In this document: in pieces, positions 33,301 to 45,124 of the stretch
How the letters are laid out: every line of letters begins with the position of its first letter
How positions within the stretch are numbered: the first letter of the stretch is position 1
Assembly (NCBI GenBank): GCA_037176885.1
Contig: JAWWNJ010000181.1
Location: forward strand, 248,001-312,000
Length of the DNA: 64,000 bases
From: Favolaschia claudopus
Lineage: Eukaryota; Basidiomycota; Agaricomycetes; Agaricales; Mycenaceae
Direction: 5' to 3'
Notes under the pieces: model-generated
The model's input: the letters and a program-made list of their open reading frames with translations, nothing else
Told to the model about the DNA's origin: nothing
The model's database searches: none
Made by a program: the position numbers and the translations under genes

Positions 33301-34937
33301 CCACATCCACCGAGCCTCACTCTATCTTTGCAACTATCGACTCTGACGGTCATTGTTGTCATAAGAAGGCCATTGTGCGCACGTATTTTGATATGACACA
33401 AGATATTCATAGCAGTCATGACCGCCTTCTGCGGGTCCGAGGGTTCACCATTGGTGGAAAAACCTGGGAGAGAGAGGGCGTGGACGGAGCTATTGTATCT
33501 GATTCTACACATTTTTCATTCGGAGATCTCTTTGCAACTTTTATTTGCTACAACGGCACACATCTAGCATTGGCCCTCGGGCGGACAACCCTTATCAAGC
33601 GTGGACTTCCGGGCAGCAAATCCCCTTCGATATCTGCCATACCTCTTGCCGAGCTCAATCTTCCGAACTCTCCATGGACAGTTTGCGGCCAAATATTCTC
33701 TCTTGTCCCTCTGGAGGCTCATGGGTCTGAATGGGTCTGGGACGGCAAATTTGTATCGCTGTCACTCAAGAAAAAGGGGAAATCTGCCTCCGGCAATGTG
33801 TCACAAATGCGGAACGTTCAATTTTCGGTGCCAAGCAGATTGATTGAACCCATCAAGCTGGATGATAGACGAGACGCAACTGTATCGGATTTGGAGACTG
33901 TTGAAACCATTATCGGCTCAGTCTCTGAACGAAAGAAGACATGGATCTTCCCCAACCAAACACTATTATCTGTGTGGATGCGCCTAAAAGATCGCATTGA
34001 AAAAGATGAGACTTTACACGACAAACTGCCAGTGTTCGCTGGTGTGCAGGATGGCAGGTTCCCATATCAAGCCGCACCAGTAGAAGGTGAGTAGTCTTCT
34101 CGTCTGCTCCTGTATCCAGAACTCAGAATTTCGTTGTAGACTATCAAGGAGTGATTTATTCATTCTCAGTCGTTGGTACGCCCATCTACGAAGCAATTAT
34201 CAACCGACAAGCTTGTCGAGTTTGTGGTAAATCTGTTAAGGATACAGATATTCAAACACACATGGGTGAACATATCCGAAAGTCCCTCCGAGAGGTTCCC
34301 GAAGACGGCATTAAGTACCCGGTCCGTCGGTCTCTCTCTAAGTTCTTGCCGCTTCATTAATTCGGTCTTCATGTCTGCCTAGGTGGCCAAATCTTATCCA
34401 TGTGGCACATGCGGGCGCTCGATGGATGACGGAGCATGCCCAGTCCGAATCAAGAGCGCAAAATGTGACTCCGACTGCCCATCTTCATATGCTTTCCAAA
34501 TTCGTGCAGCATCCACTTTCCGTGACACTCGTCCTTGCACCAATGTTCCAATTTCTTGTCCATTTGATTGCCAACAAACTCACTGGAAATATAATTTCCC
34601 TCAGCATCTCAAGGAGCGTCATCCTTCTTGGCAAACTCTAGTTTCCCAGAGCTTCATCGAACAGATTACTGTAACACGGGAAGAAGAGCTGAAGCTCGGC
34701 ATTCCCGAATCAAAAGCAGTGCTTTGGCCCCCACCACCCGCACCCCAGCCACCCTCCTCACCTTCTTGTGGTCAAAAGCGCCCTGCACCTGGGTCACCTC
34801 GAACCCCACGCGGCCGGTACCGCCTTCACTGTAAAGAGCCCCAGAATGGCAAGTTTCCGCGCGTGTTTTGGATATTACCTGGGGCAGAAAGTACCTCTCA
34901 AAGGATCGCTCCAATCATTGGTGATGTATTCACGTAG
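30322..34937 (+). CDS. Copy B: zinc-finger, P-element/THAP9-like transposase-type protein (unnamed family)
   Basis: Exons: up to 30667, 30724-31160, 31214-32207, 32266-34086, 34140-34321 and 34383-34937. All five introns (53-61 nt, GT-AG) join in frame. N-terminus: finger CPKCDKTFAVGAN...H...C. Then a Cys-rich CPGCPLSW...PCTWC block and a coiled coil. The core has LLYELGGGSAVHAMNHSIFAL, CGHTLMFDETAL, AIAHLSRDNYGAKP, WIVSSDGDYKRR, MDMDYRHLFKR, and LLGDNPVETLFGRTRMKGG. The Asp/Asp/His/Glu spacing and the LFGRTR..GGHNPN box resemble P-element/THAP9 transposases. C-terminus: CRVCGKSVKDTDIQTHMGEH and CGTCGRSM...PCTNVPISCPFDC...WKYNFPQHLKERHP. No start codon is visible in exon 1 (frame open from 30322), so an upstream exon is probable. 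No TIRs were found. Function is inferred. Confidence 0.7.
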
Positions 34938-35132
34938 TCGCGTACTGTACATGTCCTCTTCAATGCGCCAGGAAGTCGTCGTTTGCAAGGCGTACGAATG
35001 ATGACAATATGTGCTGACAAGATTCCCAAATGGAGTCGAAAAACGTGACGGTTACGTTGGTTGATCAATGTGCCAGATCCAAAGATCAGTCAACTCTTGG
35101 CCAAAGTAGTGCCGGTTGTCCACCACCACAAT

Positions 35133-37195
35133 ATGCATCCAAACTTGCGGCTCTGCAACCTTGACAGACTATCCATCGCGAAACGGGTGAGTGTCCCCTG
35201 CCTCGCCTGTTCTCATCTCAATTAGTGTGGTTTAGCGCCTTGCGAAGTGCATGACCGCCAATCCCCTCACAAGCCAGACTCTCGCCGAGTTCGCTAAAGC
35301 CATGAAAGGCGCCTCCTCGACAGTGTGCACCAGCTTCCTTCCCGTATTCTATTTTCTTTTAGACACTAGTCGCATTCCGCCAACTTTGGCGCTGGATTCT
35401 CTAGACCACACCCTAGAGAGTCAATTACTCGGGGGCTTCCTGTCCCTCGACGGTCTGTTTTCCTCTCGACCATCAGACCTTTCCTGACCTCTGGCCCCGC
35501 ATCTACGCCTGGTCTTACTATCTGTTTGAGCACGAGGACTTTGTCTCTGGCGTAGTGAACTTGGATAACCCAAAAGAATACTATTGCAGGATGATGGACT
35601 TCTTCGGTTACCTCTCCACCTCTCCCTCGAACAAATCCCAAATCTTGTCGACCCCAATATCCCACGTCCTAGCAGGGAGGGCTTACAAATGTTTTTCCGA
35701 CCCAGCCGACTTTCAGAAGCATGACAAGGCCCTTTGGATGGTTCGCAATATCTTCATTGGGTGCAACGGTCGCCTGGACCATGTGCTGGAAGGACTTTGT
35801 GGCGACATAACAGACTTCGCGCGGCTAATCCACAGAAACTGCGAGCTTGCAGTACCCCCCTCAGCAAGGCAAATGGATATGGCTAAGATTTCACACCTGA
35901 CTATGAGCTTGGCCGTCATAGCGGTCATTGACAAGATAGCCGACGTACGACCCTGGCAGCCACAGGCATCAGCGTCCCGCCCTCTATGCTCCGCGCTCGT
36001 GCCTCTGGGGTTCGTTAGTATCGTGGCTAAAGCCGCACTTACACTCAGCTGTATTCCCGTCAACAAATGGACCAAGGCAAACAGTGAGGCGATGGGACCT
36101 TGCCTAGCCACCTTGCAGATTCTGTTCCAACAAGACCACCACAGCAATGTCCTTCAAGAGGCGGTACAATGCGGGCTAGTAGCAATACTTCTGGCTGCGT
36201 CAACCGTAGCCTGCACCATCAGGACCCAGTTCAACGACTCGCTGCTGGAAGGCGTCTGCAGCATCCTCACCACCGTTCTTACCCCTTTCACCGTCTACTA
36301 TCCAGTTCTCCTCCTGTTAGACGGAGACTCCCACCTCCTTCATCTAGTGTCAGATATTCCAAATCCGCCCGACACACTCAAGTCCGCTTGGGCCACCTTT
36401 GTCTCAGCATTACACGCGCGACTCGAACTCCTAACGCTCTTCAATTCAGGCACCGTCATATCGCACAGAATCTGCGGTGGAGTCAGTTGACTTTGTTTCT
36501 CGCCGCGAAAGATATCCACTCATCCTATCCAGTGCGGCATCATCGCTGCGAAGACCAACCTCAAGTGTTGCTCGCATTGTCGCTGGGTGACTTATTGCTC
36601 GCCCAAGTGCCAAGTTTTCGATTGGCGGGCTGGTCATCAGGCTGCCTGTGGAGGCAATGACAGACTTCGGCTGAGTATGTTGCCGCTCTTTTCTGCTGTG
36701 ATTAACCGAGTATTCATTGGTTCATGTATTCACTCAGAAATTAGATTGACCTACACCCGTAAAGAATTCACGTTTCTTCGGTTTCTTCTCCACCACGAAT
36801 ACGCCAATGCCAAGTCGCAAATCGCCCTTGCCCACGTTCTACATTTGATGGCAACCCGGAACGCATCCGTGTTCACCAGTTTCGACTTTAGGTTGTTTCC
36901 TGTGAGAGTAGATACGCTTGGTGGTCCGGAAGAACCGTCAACGGCTCTGAAGCATCCTGGCGACTTTGTGGAGCGGGGGACCAAGTTATTGGCGCGAATG
37001 CCTCTGGGAAACGAGCGGACAATGGACTGGAGTTTTCTGTTGGCACGAGAGACCCACATTTTGGACGAGTTTGGAGAGATTGCGAAGCGCGCGAATCTTG
37101 ATTCCATGGGTTCAAACGAGATCAAAGACGAAGTGAAGCGGGCTATTAGCGGGGAGGGGAGGACGGCGATCGCCATCGCTAAATTAAGTACATAG
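35133..37195 (+). CDS. MYND-type zinc-finger protein (agaric family)
   Basis: The start MHPNLRLCNLDRLSIAKR (35133-35186) is joined by a 49-nt intron (35187-35235) to RLAKCMTANPLTSQ. Long helical repeats follow (LWPRIYAWSYYLFEHEDF; a middle region of about 300 residues). Near 36537-36650 is a MYND cluster: CGIIAAKTNLKCCSHC, then YCSPKCQVFDWRAGHQAAC. MYND modules bind proline-rich partners and occur in regulators. The first half of the module reads CGIIAAKTNL, without a full first Cys pair. Two joints are unresolved: a frame change at about 35440-35490, and an in-frame TGA at 36488, which a 54-nt intron (36459-36512) would remove. The product would end at 37195. It lies 195 bp downstream of copy B, in the same direction. 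Confidence 0.7.
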
Positions 37196-37268
37196 ATTAC
37201 ACGATCGCGTTCTCTTTATTATATGTATACAGTGTATACATAGTCTGAGTGGTTGTACATAGTGCTGT

Positions 37269-37665
37269 GTAAAATTGCTCCCCGGCCATGTAATTTACTG
37301 TAAGTTCAAAGCGGGCCCAGAGAACATATGTAATTTACATGTAAATTACATGTAAGATTCAAAATTCCCACGCTCCCAGGGTCTAAAAAAATCTTGTTTT
37401 CGCTTGCCGAAAATTGTGCCGATCGGTGCCGAACGATTGATCTGTAACAAATGCACTGGAATTGGATTTAAAGTTGCTCTTAAACCTGTTTCTGGAATCC
37501 TGAAGGCTGATTCCAGCCGTTTTTGAGCGCTTTTGAGCTCCTGCCTCATTCAGTATTTTACGCTATTTTACATGGAGGTTGAGACCCTGGATGTAAATTA
37601 CGTATTTTACAATGTAAATTACATGTAAAAAACCCGTGATGTAATTTACATCGGGCAATTTTACC
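37269..37665. mobile_element. MITE-like element rich in GTAATTTAC / GTAAATTAC words
   Basis: The ends GTAAAATTGC(T)CCC and GGGCAATTTTAC are inverted. Subterminal clusters of 'tgtaatttacatgtaaatta' lie near 37330 and 37590-37650. The style (A/T subterminal word repeats) resembles the hAT element at 8483-8987, but no 8-bp duplication is visible. Confidence 0.6.
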
Positions 37666-39000
37666 GCCCTCTTGCCCTCTCTTCCTTGACCATCGTTGTC
37701 CTAGCAATACAATACATCCGCAAGAATATCACTCTGTAACACTGGGGGCACAAAGACTAATCAAAGCACATCTCAAGCTCGCGGGCGCCGGGTAGTCCCT
37801 CGTTGGTCCGTCAATCTACAGCAAATTCCATGTCTTCAGTTTTCGTCCTATTTTTCCGCATCGACCGCAAGGCAATCAAGTTCTCGACTTCTCCTCCGTC
37901 AGTTCGTTCGTTGTGCGAAGGTGTGTGTCATCATGATCTTCATATTCAAACTGCATCCATCTTCCACTACAGTTATTGTGTTGTGTGATAATTTGAGGCT
38001 GCGCAGCGACGGCGGGGGTTCCAGTACAACTTAATGTGCGGTACAACTTAATGTGTATAAGGATAACAAGGCCATCAATGGTCACCGTATACTTACTTAT
38101 CTTGCTTGCCCAAGGGTCCCTAGCTGCTGTTGTCTGGCCTAGAGCGCAGAAAAATGCGAAGTCCGAGCACCGAGTCGCGTGACTGATGGAAGTGGGGTGT
38201 TGGTATTGATGCTACGTCACAGCGCCTCTTGCCTCTTTCTCCCATCTTCCTCGCCCTCAAGCTGCGTCGTCGTCGCCGCCAATGTCCCTCCCCTCCCGCA
38301 CACACGTCGAATACTCAACATTGCTCAACTGCCCCAGCCCCCTCACCTCTTCAAGGCTCAAAATGGACCCATATCGTCATGGACTCGAAAGCTCACCTCC
38401 CACGAAGACTTCAAGCCCTTCCAAGGCGTCAAATCTCCCTCGTTCAAGACGGCAGCATACTTGTTCGAGACTTGGTCATCAAGCATTTGTCCCCCTCAAT
38501 ACCTGGCTCACGAAGCACGATTCACTCCTTCAAGGGTTATACATATGTATCCTCAAGCTTCGGTATCCTGCAGTCTGGATTCGAAGACTCAAGAGTTGGT
38601 GATGCTCCCTGTGGATGAATGCAGGTACCCGCGCGTACATCTACCATTCTCAATTTTGTCTTCGATTGTTGACTTGTTTCTCCGTGGGCAACGTTTTTGG
38701 CTCCACGCCACTTGCTTGACCCCCGTCCGTCTTCAATTGGTCCACCCTCATGCCTCATACACCTCTCACCAATGCTGGCACCCACTCGTTCGACGTCTAC
38801 GCTCCGCCTACCGCCTCCAGCCAGGTGGCATAGTAAATATTGACCCTATTGAGTACAACTATGCACCTATACTTTACACATCTACTCCACAGACAATATG
38901 AAGGTATTTGCCAGGTGGTGGCACACAAGTACTGTACAGTAGCCCGCGGGATGTAAAGAGACTGCTACATAGAGAGAGCAAGATGTCAGTGGATCTCAGT
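37666..39000. other. Weakly coding stretch, no recognised product
   Basis: Overlapping frames at 38179-38901 (240 codons from 38179) and 38229-38618 have gene-like composition but no motif. They may be exons of an unrecognised gene or Pro/Ser-rich chance frames. No repeat is seen. Confidence 0.2.
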
Positions 39001-39007
39001 GCCATGT

Positions 39008-39098
39008 TGGCCTAGTGGATTGAAGCCATGTTCTCTCGTGCGTCGGAGCTGGTTAAAGGTGGTCGAGTGTTCGACTCCCGCAGGCGAAGTCATATTTT
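39008..39098 (+). ncRNA. Pol III-like unit: tRNA-derived sequence or SINE head
   Basis: A-box TGGCCTAGTGG (39008-39018) and B-box GTTCGACTC (39069-39077) both fit the consensus. They are about 50 bp apart, and a TTTT stop lies at 39095-39098. The T-stem does not pair and no convincing anticodon arm forms, so this is not a working tRNA gene. Confidence 0.35.
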
Positions 39099-39139
39099 AA
39101 TTCTATTTTGCTCTTTCCACGCAGTACCTCCCGCCCATT

Positions 39140-39235
39140 TTCATAACGTTTCGTCAACAATTCATGACGAACCATCATGAAAATAACATCGTGAATGTTC
39201 CTATATCGGTTAGGAATTTCACGAGGTAACTTATT
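39140..39235. repeat. Dispersed 'ATAACGTTTCGTCA / CATCATGAA' repeat
   Basis: 'cataacgtttcgtcaacaat', 'aaccatcatgaaaataacat' and 'ggttaggaatttcac' recur at 51563-51720. It lies directly upstream of the first recognisable RecQ exon, where the helicase N-terminus is missing. Confidence 0.6.
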
Positions 39236-39244
39236 ACTTCAACA

Positions 39245-40746
39245 GAGATTGAACAACTGAAGCACCGCGTGCTTACCTCGCCCGATATGTGCTTGCAGCA
39301 CGAGAAGTTCCGCGGCCTGCTTGGTACACCGTCCTTTGCGAAGCAAATTGCGGCCTTCGTGATTGACGAAGCGCACTGCATCTCACAATGGGGCGAAGAT
39401 TTTCGACCGGAATATGCGCGGCTGGGCATTCTGAGGGCGTTCGTCGCTTCACATGTTCCATTCGTCTTCGCGTCCGCCACTCTCCCTCCTCTGGTGCGCG
39501 CTGAAGTACGAAAATATCTCCATGTCTGAACCGACCACTCGTATCACGTCAATATCGGTACCGACCGCCCTAACATCTCTTGGTTTGTTCAACACATGAA
39601 GGGAGCCAAGTCCGATCTTGACTCCCTTAATTTCGGGGGACGATTCTGAAGACGGGCCGATTGTAAGTTACTTGACCAAAGTATGGTTTTTTTCGACGAC
39701 ATCAATCTCGGTATGGAAGCAGAGGAACATGTCCGTGACATACTACCTCCACGGTTACGCGGAGCTGTCGCGCTGTACCACTCGCGACGCAGCAAGGGCT
39801 CAAAACGAATCATCATGGAGAATTTCCGGTCCGGCGAGATCAAAATTTTACTGACTACTGAGGCGGCAGGCATGGTAATCAGTTCCTGGTGCGGTTTTGC
39901 TCCGCTCGCTGACATCCTGTTCTTTAGGGTTGCGATCTATCACACATCCAGCTCGTAGTTCAGTGCATGGTCCCTGCTTCGCTTTCTATTTGGATGCAGC
40001 GTTATAGCAGCTCGAGCGTTCCAAAAAGCGGTGGAGGAAGCCCTTCGTGCGTGGATTGAGACGGAAGATTCCCGTCGCGATGTATGTAGCCGACGAATAT
40101 TTTGATAACGGGGTCGTCCGAATGCGTGTGTTCTTCTTTGCTTTGGGTCGGTAGCTAAGATTATTGACCCATCCTTGCGCTAGCCCCGACTGGGATCTGT
40201 TGCGATAATTGTTTGCGGAAGTCGGAGCCCGATCATCCTCGTCTTAACCTGCGCTCAACCCCAGCCAATTCGAATGTCACCCCTCCACCTCCCGCTCAAT
40301 ACCATCGAGAAGATCAGCCCAAAGGCGCTAGAGAACTTCTCACACGGTGGAGGGCCGATAAATGCGCAACTACCTATCGTCGTCGTCCATGGAGTCCTAA
40401 AGCACTGATCCCAGATGATATTCTCACAAAATTGGTGACGAGGGCTCATCTCATAACGATCCCGGACCTTGTTGACGCCGGGTGGAGCAGGACTCATGCC
40501 GAGCGTCACGGAGAAGAGCTCCCAACAATGCTTTCCGAGTTCGATGTGAAGTACAAGCAGGCGCGGGCTGAAGCGATCAAGCAACGGCTCGATGCGTAAA
40601 AGGCAGCAACTGCACGACGCCGGGAGGGAGAAGCAGAAGAAGGAGCTTGAACGCGCAGAAAAGGAGAAGAACAAGGGATCTGCACCGAAGAAACCAAGAA
40701 AGTCGAGGGCGGAGGTAGCTTCGACCCCAGGTCCAGTTCTTCAACC
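39245..40746 (+). pseudogene. RecQ-type DEAH helicase, 5'-truncated and decayed
   Basis: RecQ-family 3'-5' DNA helicase remains. Visible: [24 protein letters not shown] (motif II; given here as [12 protein letters not shown] and FRPEYARLG), [11 protein letters not shown] (motif III), VNIGTDRPNISWF, VFFDDINLGMEA, LYHSRRSKGSKR and ILLTTEAAGM. An intron (GTAATC...TTTAG, about 39876-39928) leads to GCDLSHIQLVVQCMVPASLSIWMQR. A CCDNCLRK block and a Lys/Glu-rich tail (AEKEKNKGSAPKKPRKSR) follow. Damage: motif I and the N-terminus are absent, an in-frame TGA follows YLHV at 39527-39529, there is a frame change near 39650, and the expected AGRAGR motif VI is lost after WMQR. Agaric genomes carry many such RecQ-like copies. 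Confidence 0.75.
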
Positions 40747-40849
40747 TACAACCGTCTGCCCCCTTTCCATCCACACCTTTTCCTGTTGGAGACTGAAGGT
40801 ACCACCGGAAACATCCAGAACTTTCCGCAAGGTATATTGTTTAGCTTAC

Positions 40850-41060
40850 CTGTTTGTTTATGGCGGTCCAAATGTACATTTAATAAATGCCGCAACATAT
40901 GTCACTTTTTCGATGATCCGCAATATAATTAGCCTTTTTAGCCGAAATGCCGCAATATTGATAAGAGATAATCACCTTCGTTTTTCTTGCGGCAAAATGC
41001 GCGATTGCCGCAAAATAAAGTCAACAACGCCGCAAAATAAAGTTGCAAATTTTAAGTGCC
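40850..41060. repeat. Cluster of 'GCCGCAAAATA' words
   Basis: At least six copies of gccgcaa(a/t)a, on one strand plus 'cttgcggcaaaatg', lie within about 200 bp, separated by A+T-rich spacers. Possibly the subterminal array of a decayed element; 'tgccgcaa' is also the core of the CAGTTGCGGC MITE ends. Confidence 0.5.
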
Positions 41061-41559
41061 GCAAAACATGGAAAGAGAAATTTTTAACAATTGTCCATAG
41101 TGTCTGTATGACCATTTCTCAGCTATTTAAAACACTCTTTCCAATTGCCAGTTAGAAGAAATCCGGCGTCGTTAGTCAAATTCAGAGAAGATCGAGTCTA
41201 CAGATTATGCAGTAAATACCGCCGATGTAAGTCGAGACCATATGCTACTACCAGTGTCTTCTAGTATCAGAGCTGACGCTTGGAATGAGGGACAAGATGA
41301 CGAGGGCTGCGGGAACAATCGAGTTCGCCTGCCTCCTGAACCGTATCGACCTCCATCAGCCATCATGAACCAGAACACTACTACGCTGACTCAATTGGGA
41401 TCGTTGAGCTTCAAGTTTGTGTACCCTCAGAATTGAGTTTCTATTTAAGCTGCACTGAAGCGCTCATGTCTCCTCTATCTATAACCCAACCGAGTAAATG
41501 CAAGCAAGAGTATCAAAACATTCGTACAGACTCGAAGCTCGACTTGGATGGAGCGCAAC

Positions 41560-41730
41560 ATTTGAGATTACAACTTTCCAAGGTGACAACTGCGAAATGT
41601 CAGGTTGACAACATTGGAAGGGTAGGCAAGCAACTACAACTTCCCTAGGTAGCAACTAAATCAGGTACAAGTTTCCGGACTACAACTCTAGCCATTTTGA
41701 GGCTGACAACGCTACAACGCTCATCGACGG
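41560..41730 (-). repeat. Array of ACAACT-type words (left array)
   Basis: About ten copies of (a/g)(c)aact / gacaac words occur in about 170 bp at intervals of roughly 10-25 bp. They are oriented opposite to the AGTTGT array at 45125-45460. Confidence 0.6.
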
Positions 41731-42370
41731 CAGACCGGGTGCCGTAACTTGATTGACAGCGCGAATCCACACGTGATGTTTGTTGATCTTCTCTCTTGAC
41801 TTCATCATCGCCGCTGCTCGTCGTCCAATCAACGTCCAATGCCCGAGGCCAGAGAAGCCAAATGCTCATTCATCATCTGTGACGAATACTTTGGGCCTAT
41901 TCTCGTCAAAGATGGTGCTTTACCGCTCGAACGGATCGACATCGACGCCACGGAGAAGGAGCAGAAACGGTTCCCAAAGTCTCATCCCGCTCATCAAGGC
42001 CTTCCCTATGCCATCGACTCCTCGTGCACGGCCAAGCGCGGCACCAACAAGTCTCAGGGCTCTGTCTACCCCCCCCCCATGTGGCGCACCACTGGGAAGA
42101 AGAAGGCTACAAATCGTCTCGGGGAGTTGGCTTTGGTCGGGATGGAATACACTTATAGCGGGATAATCTTGAATCTAGGGGGTCTGTTCTTAATGTTATT
42201 TCGTCTCTCTTGTCTTCTTGTCTTCCTTCCCATTGCTTTCAGATTCAATTCTTGACCCACACTTCGGCGCATCCGATGTCTCGGGCCGCATACGAATCAT
42301 CGATTAAGGTGGTGAATAAAGAGGTAAATACGGTCTGGTTCATCACTTTCATAGACTCAATCTTCGCTGA

Positions 42371-43319
42371 GACGCGAAGGCACAGCATATTAAAGAACGC
42401 GCTAGGATAGACGAGGACTTCTGCCTCATCATTGCCAGCTTGGTGCGTCGTCGCTAACTTACACTGCTACTTGGTCTGACATACACATAATCAAGATCTT
42501 TCCTCGCGTCGCCATCCTCCGTAACGACATCGTCAAATTCATCACCCCAAAGACGGACGACTATTTCAAACTCACCGGCTACAGCTCAACAAAGAAGGAC
42601 AACCGCGAGCGCGTCGAAAAAGCACTCCAGGACTACCACTTCACCTTCCCTGTGGTGTGGAAGAAAGCTGCCGCTGCTGCCGACGGCGCCGCCGACGATG
42701 CTGCTAATCCTAAACTCGAGGTATGGCCATCGTTTTTCTGTTATATATTTCAGCATTCATTTGATCTTTCAGATAAAATTTCAGGCCAATCTTCCCTTCC
42801 ATTCAGGGCCAATCATCGACACCATTAACGAAAAATTCTTTTCAAAGCCACGCTGCCTCGGTCGCAAGTACAAGAAGCTTTTCAAAGGGCCTGACAGCCA
42901 TCCAAATGAATTTGAACTCCCAGATACCATGGTGGCCCTTGTCGCTGTCTACGTAAGTCTCTTTTAGATCATACATGCTACTTTCATTTATATCCTGCCT
43001 CTAGGTTTGAGCCCGACTACACGGCTGGTCAAGTGGCCGTTACGTTGACGCCGGCGGGTACACCCAAGCACGCCTTGAAACAACGTACAGGGGCCTTCTG
43101 AAGTTCATCACTGACATGCGGAACGACGACGAAGAACAAGCACACCGGGTGCTCCACAAACTGTACCTTGCAGTCGGGTGAGCATCTATATTATATTGTG
43201 TCGGTATTCTATTGATTTCGCGCTGCAGTGCCGATCAGGCGCCCGTGGCAGCTCTAACAACTGGCTCGGCAACGAAGGTATTGCAGCTTGGGGTGGCTGA
43301 CGAGGACACTCTCGTGTAA
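42371..43319 (+). pseudogene. DUF6532-domain protein gene with an in-frame stop
   Basis: DUF6532 is an uncharacterised domain frequent in agaric fungi. Exons: to 42442, 42496-42720, 42773-42952, 43005-43177 and 43229-43319, with introns of 51-53 nt all GT-AG. Recognised blocks: FPRVAILRNDIVKFI, FHSGPIIDTINEKFFSKP, FELPDTMVALVAVY, HGWSSGRYVDAGGY, LHKLYLAVG and the end VADEDTLV-stop. The first codons of exon 4 read V-stop-ARLHGWSSG: TGA at 43008-43010 is in phase, where a sense codon is expected. Either the allele is dead or another acceptor is used. The N-terminal exon(s) before 42371 are unresolved; open frames at 41780-42250 are candidates. It lies between two oppositely oriented motif arrays. 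Confidence 0.6.
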
Positions 43320-45124
43320 ATGCTTCATTGTTAATCCACTTATTTTTACCGTACATAAACATGCACTACTTTATTTTTTCAAGTTAATGTTGAGCGCGCT
43401 CGAGCACTGACCACGGACACACAAGCGCCCATACGGCATCCACCATCTGTTTTTCGGCATCTTCTGAGACAAACTGATCGCTTCCTCTTGCTTCCTTCCA
43501 CCACCTCGCCTCTCGACTCACCTCATTTTCACGTTCCATTCTATTCTATATCTCCTCGCGTCACTTATGACCTCAAGTCTTATCATTCTCACTGCTTTTC
43601 ACCGCCCTCTTCCGCCTTTCCGCGATATTTCATCGAGACTTGCTTGTTTTTCAGTTCCGCTGAGTTCTAGTCTTATATATTTTATCTCACTCACTCCTAT
43701 CGTATTCTGTATATATAGTAGCGATCCTCGACGAATACGACCTACTTTTGCACCTTCAGAAGTCCCGTTACTTTAGCTTCCGTCTCCGTCTCCGCCGCCG
43801 CCTCCGACTTTGACTCTGCTTCTTAGTTCTCGTCTCCGCCTAGCGCCTCCGACATTGTCTCTATCTCTTTCTTCGTCGTCCTCGATCTCCTCGCCGTCGC
43901 CTTCGCCGCAGCTTGCCAGTCTCGGCACCGTCGCGTTTTGGAGCACTCGTCTATTTCTGCCTCTGACTGCCGAGCCATACACCGCTAGACAGTTAGTTAG
44001 CGCATCATCAATTCACTCCTTTGCCCATTTTGAAGTGATTCGAGCGAATGAAATGTAAAGAAATAAGCATCTAATGCCACGAGAATGTACTGAACTTCGG
44101 CCAAATTCCGCAAAATCCCAATTCGTCGTTCCCGGCAACAATATAATTTGGCCAAATTCGCCGAAATGGGATAATGGCCAAAATTTCAGCAACCTTTTGG
44201 TGACATTTGGCCAACTTACGGCGGGAGGGTTTTCCTGATGGAGGGACGACCAAGAAAACATCGCCTGACAATGTAGTGAGGGGATGGAAATGAAGCAGTG
44301 ATGAGAGCAGTATACTCACCATGGAGAAAGGGATATTGACGAAGAGAATGAAGAGGAGAGAGGATAGAAGAGGCAGGAGAGTGAAGGAATGAGAAGAGAA
44401 CAGAAGAGAATCAGGCTATGAATAAGGCCAGACGCAGGAAAAAGGGGCGATGAGGAACGGCTGGAATTACCTCAGAAAAGGAATGGAAAGGATTTGAGAT
44501 GGGTAAGGACAGGTATATCGAAGAACGGAGGCAGTAGAAGGGGAGGAAGGGCTGGATGCAAAAATAAAGGATTGGATGTCGTTTCGGTGAAAGAGAGATG
44601 CTTGGTGATGGGCTGATGTATCACCTGAGTACTATGCAGCTGCTGAGATAAGGCTGATTGCGAGAGAGAGGCGACCAGGGACGATCTAAATAAAGTATGA
44701 CGATCTGCATATGACGCCGATCGACTGGGAGCCCAAAGTGGTAAAATAGAGGGTTTGCGAAGAGCCATTGGAGCCATTGAATGGCTACCGATTTCCGTAT
44801 TAGGAAAGTTTGATGGGCTAAACTTTTATGTCGAAGTCAAGAAGAGCTATTTGGAATGAAAATTGGATGCTCAGACCGGGGGTAGCTTTCGTCAATACGC
44901 CGGAATTCGGGCACTTGCGTAGCCATTAGCCATTCAATGGCTGCATCGCAAACTGGCTAATAAGGCGCGACCAGCGGCCCCGGTAAAATCATGCGAGGTA
45001 AATCAGCAGCATGGCTCATAAATAGCATACTCTCAATGTTTCAAAAGAGATTTTTGGCATTTCCTGCATATAGTTTAGTGAGGAAAGATCAAACTCAGAG
45101 TCCGAACCAAAACCAACAGTTCCT
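43320..45124. other. Non-coding stretch with pyrimidine-rich and low-complexity tracts
   Basis: 43490-43920 is strongly T/C-rich with 'tccgtctccgccgcc'-like microsatellite. 44100-44230 has several 'ggccaaat' words. 44330-44530 is A/G-rich ('gaagagaatgaagagg'). No gene is supported. Confidence 0.4.

Noticed and set aside
41560..41730. ACAACT array considered as a CRISPR array
   Set aside because: The word is only 6 bp, spacing is irregular, and the organism is eukaryotic; it fits transposon subterminal repeats better.
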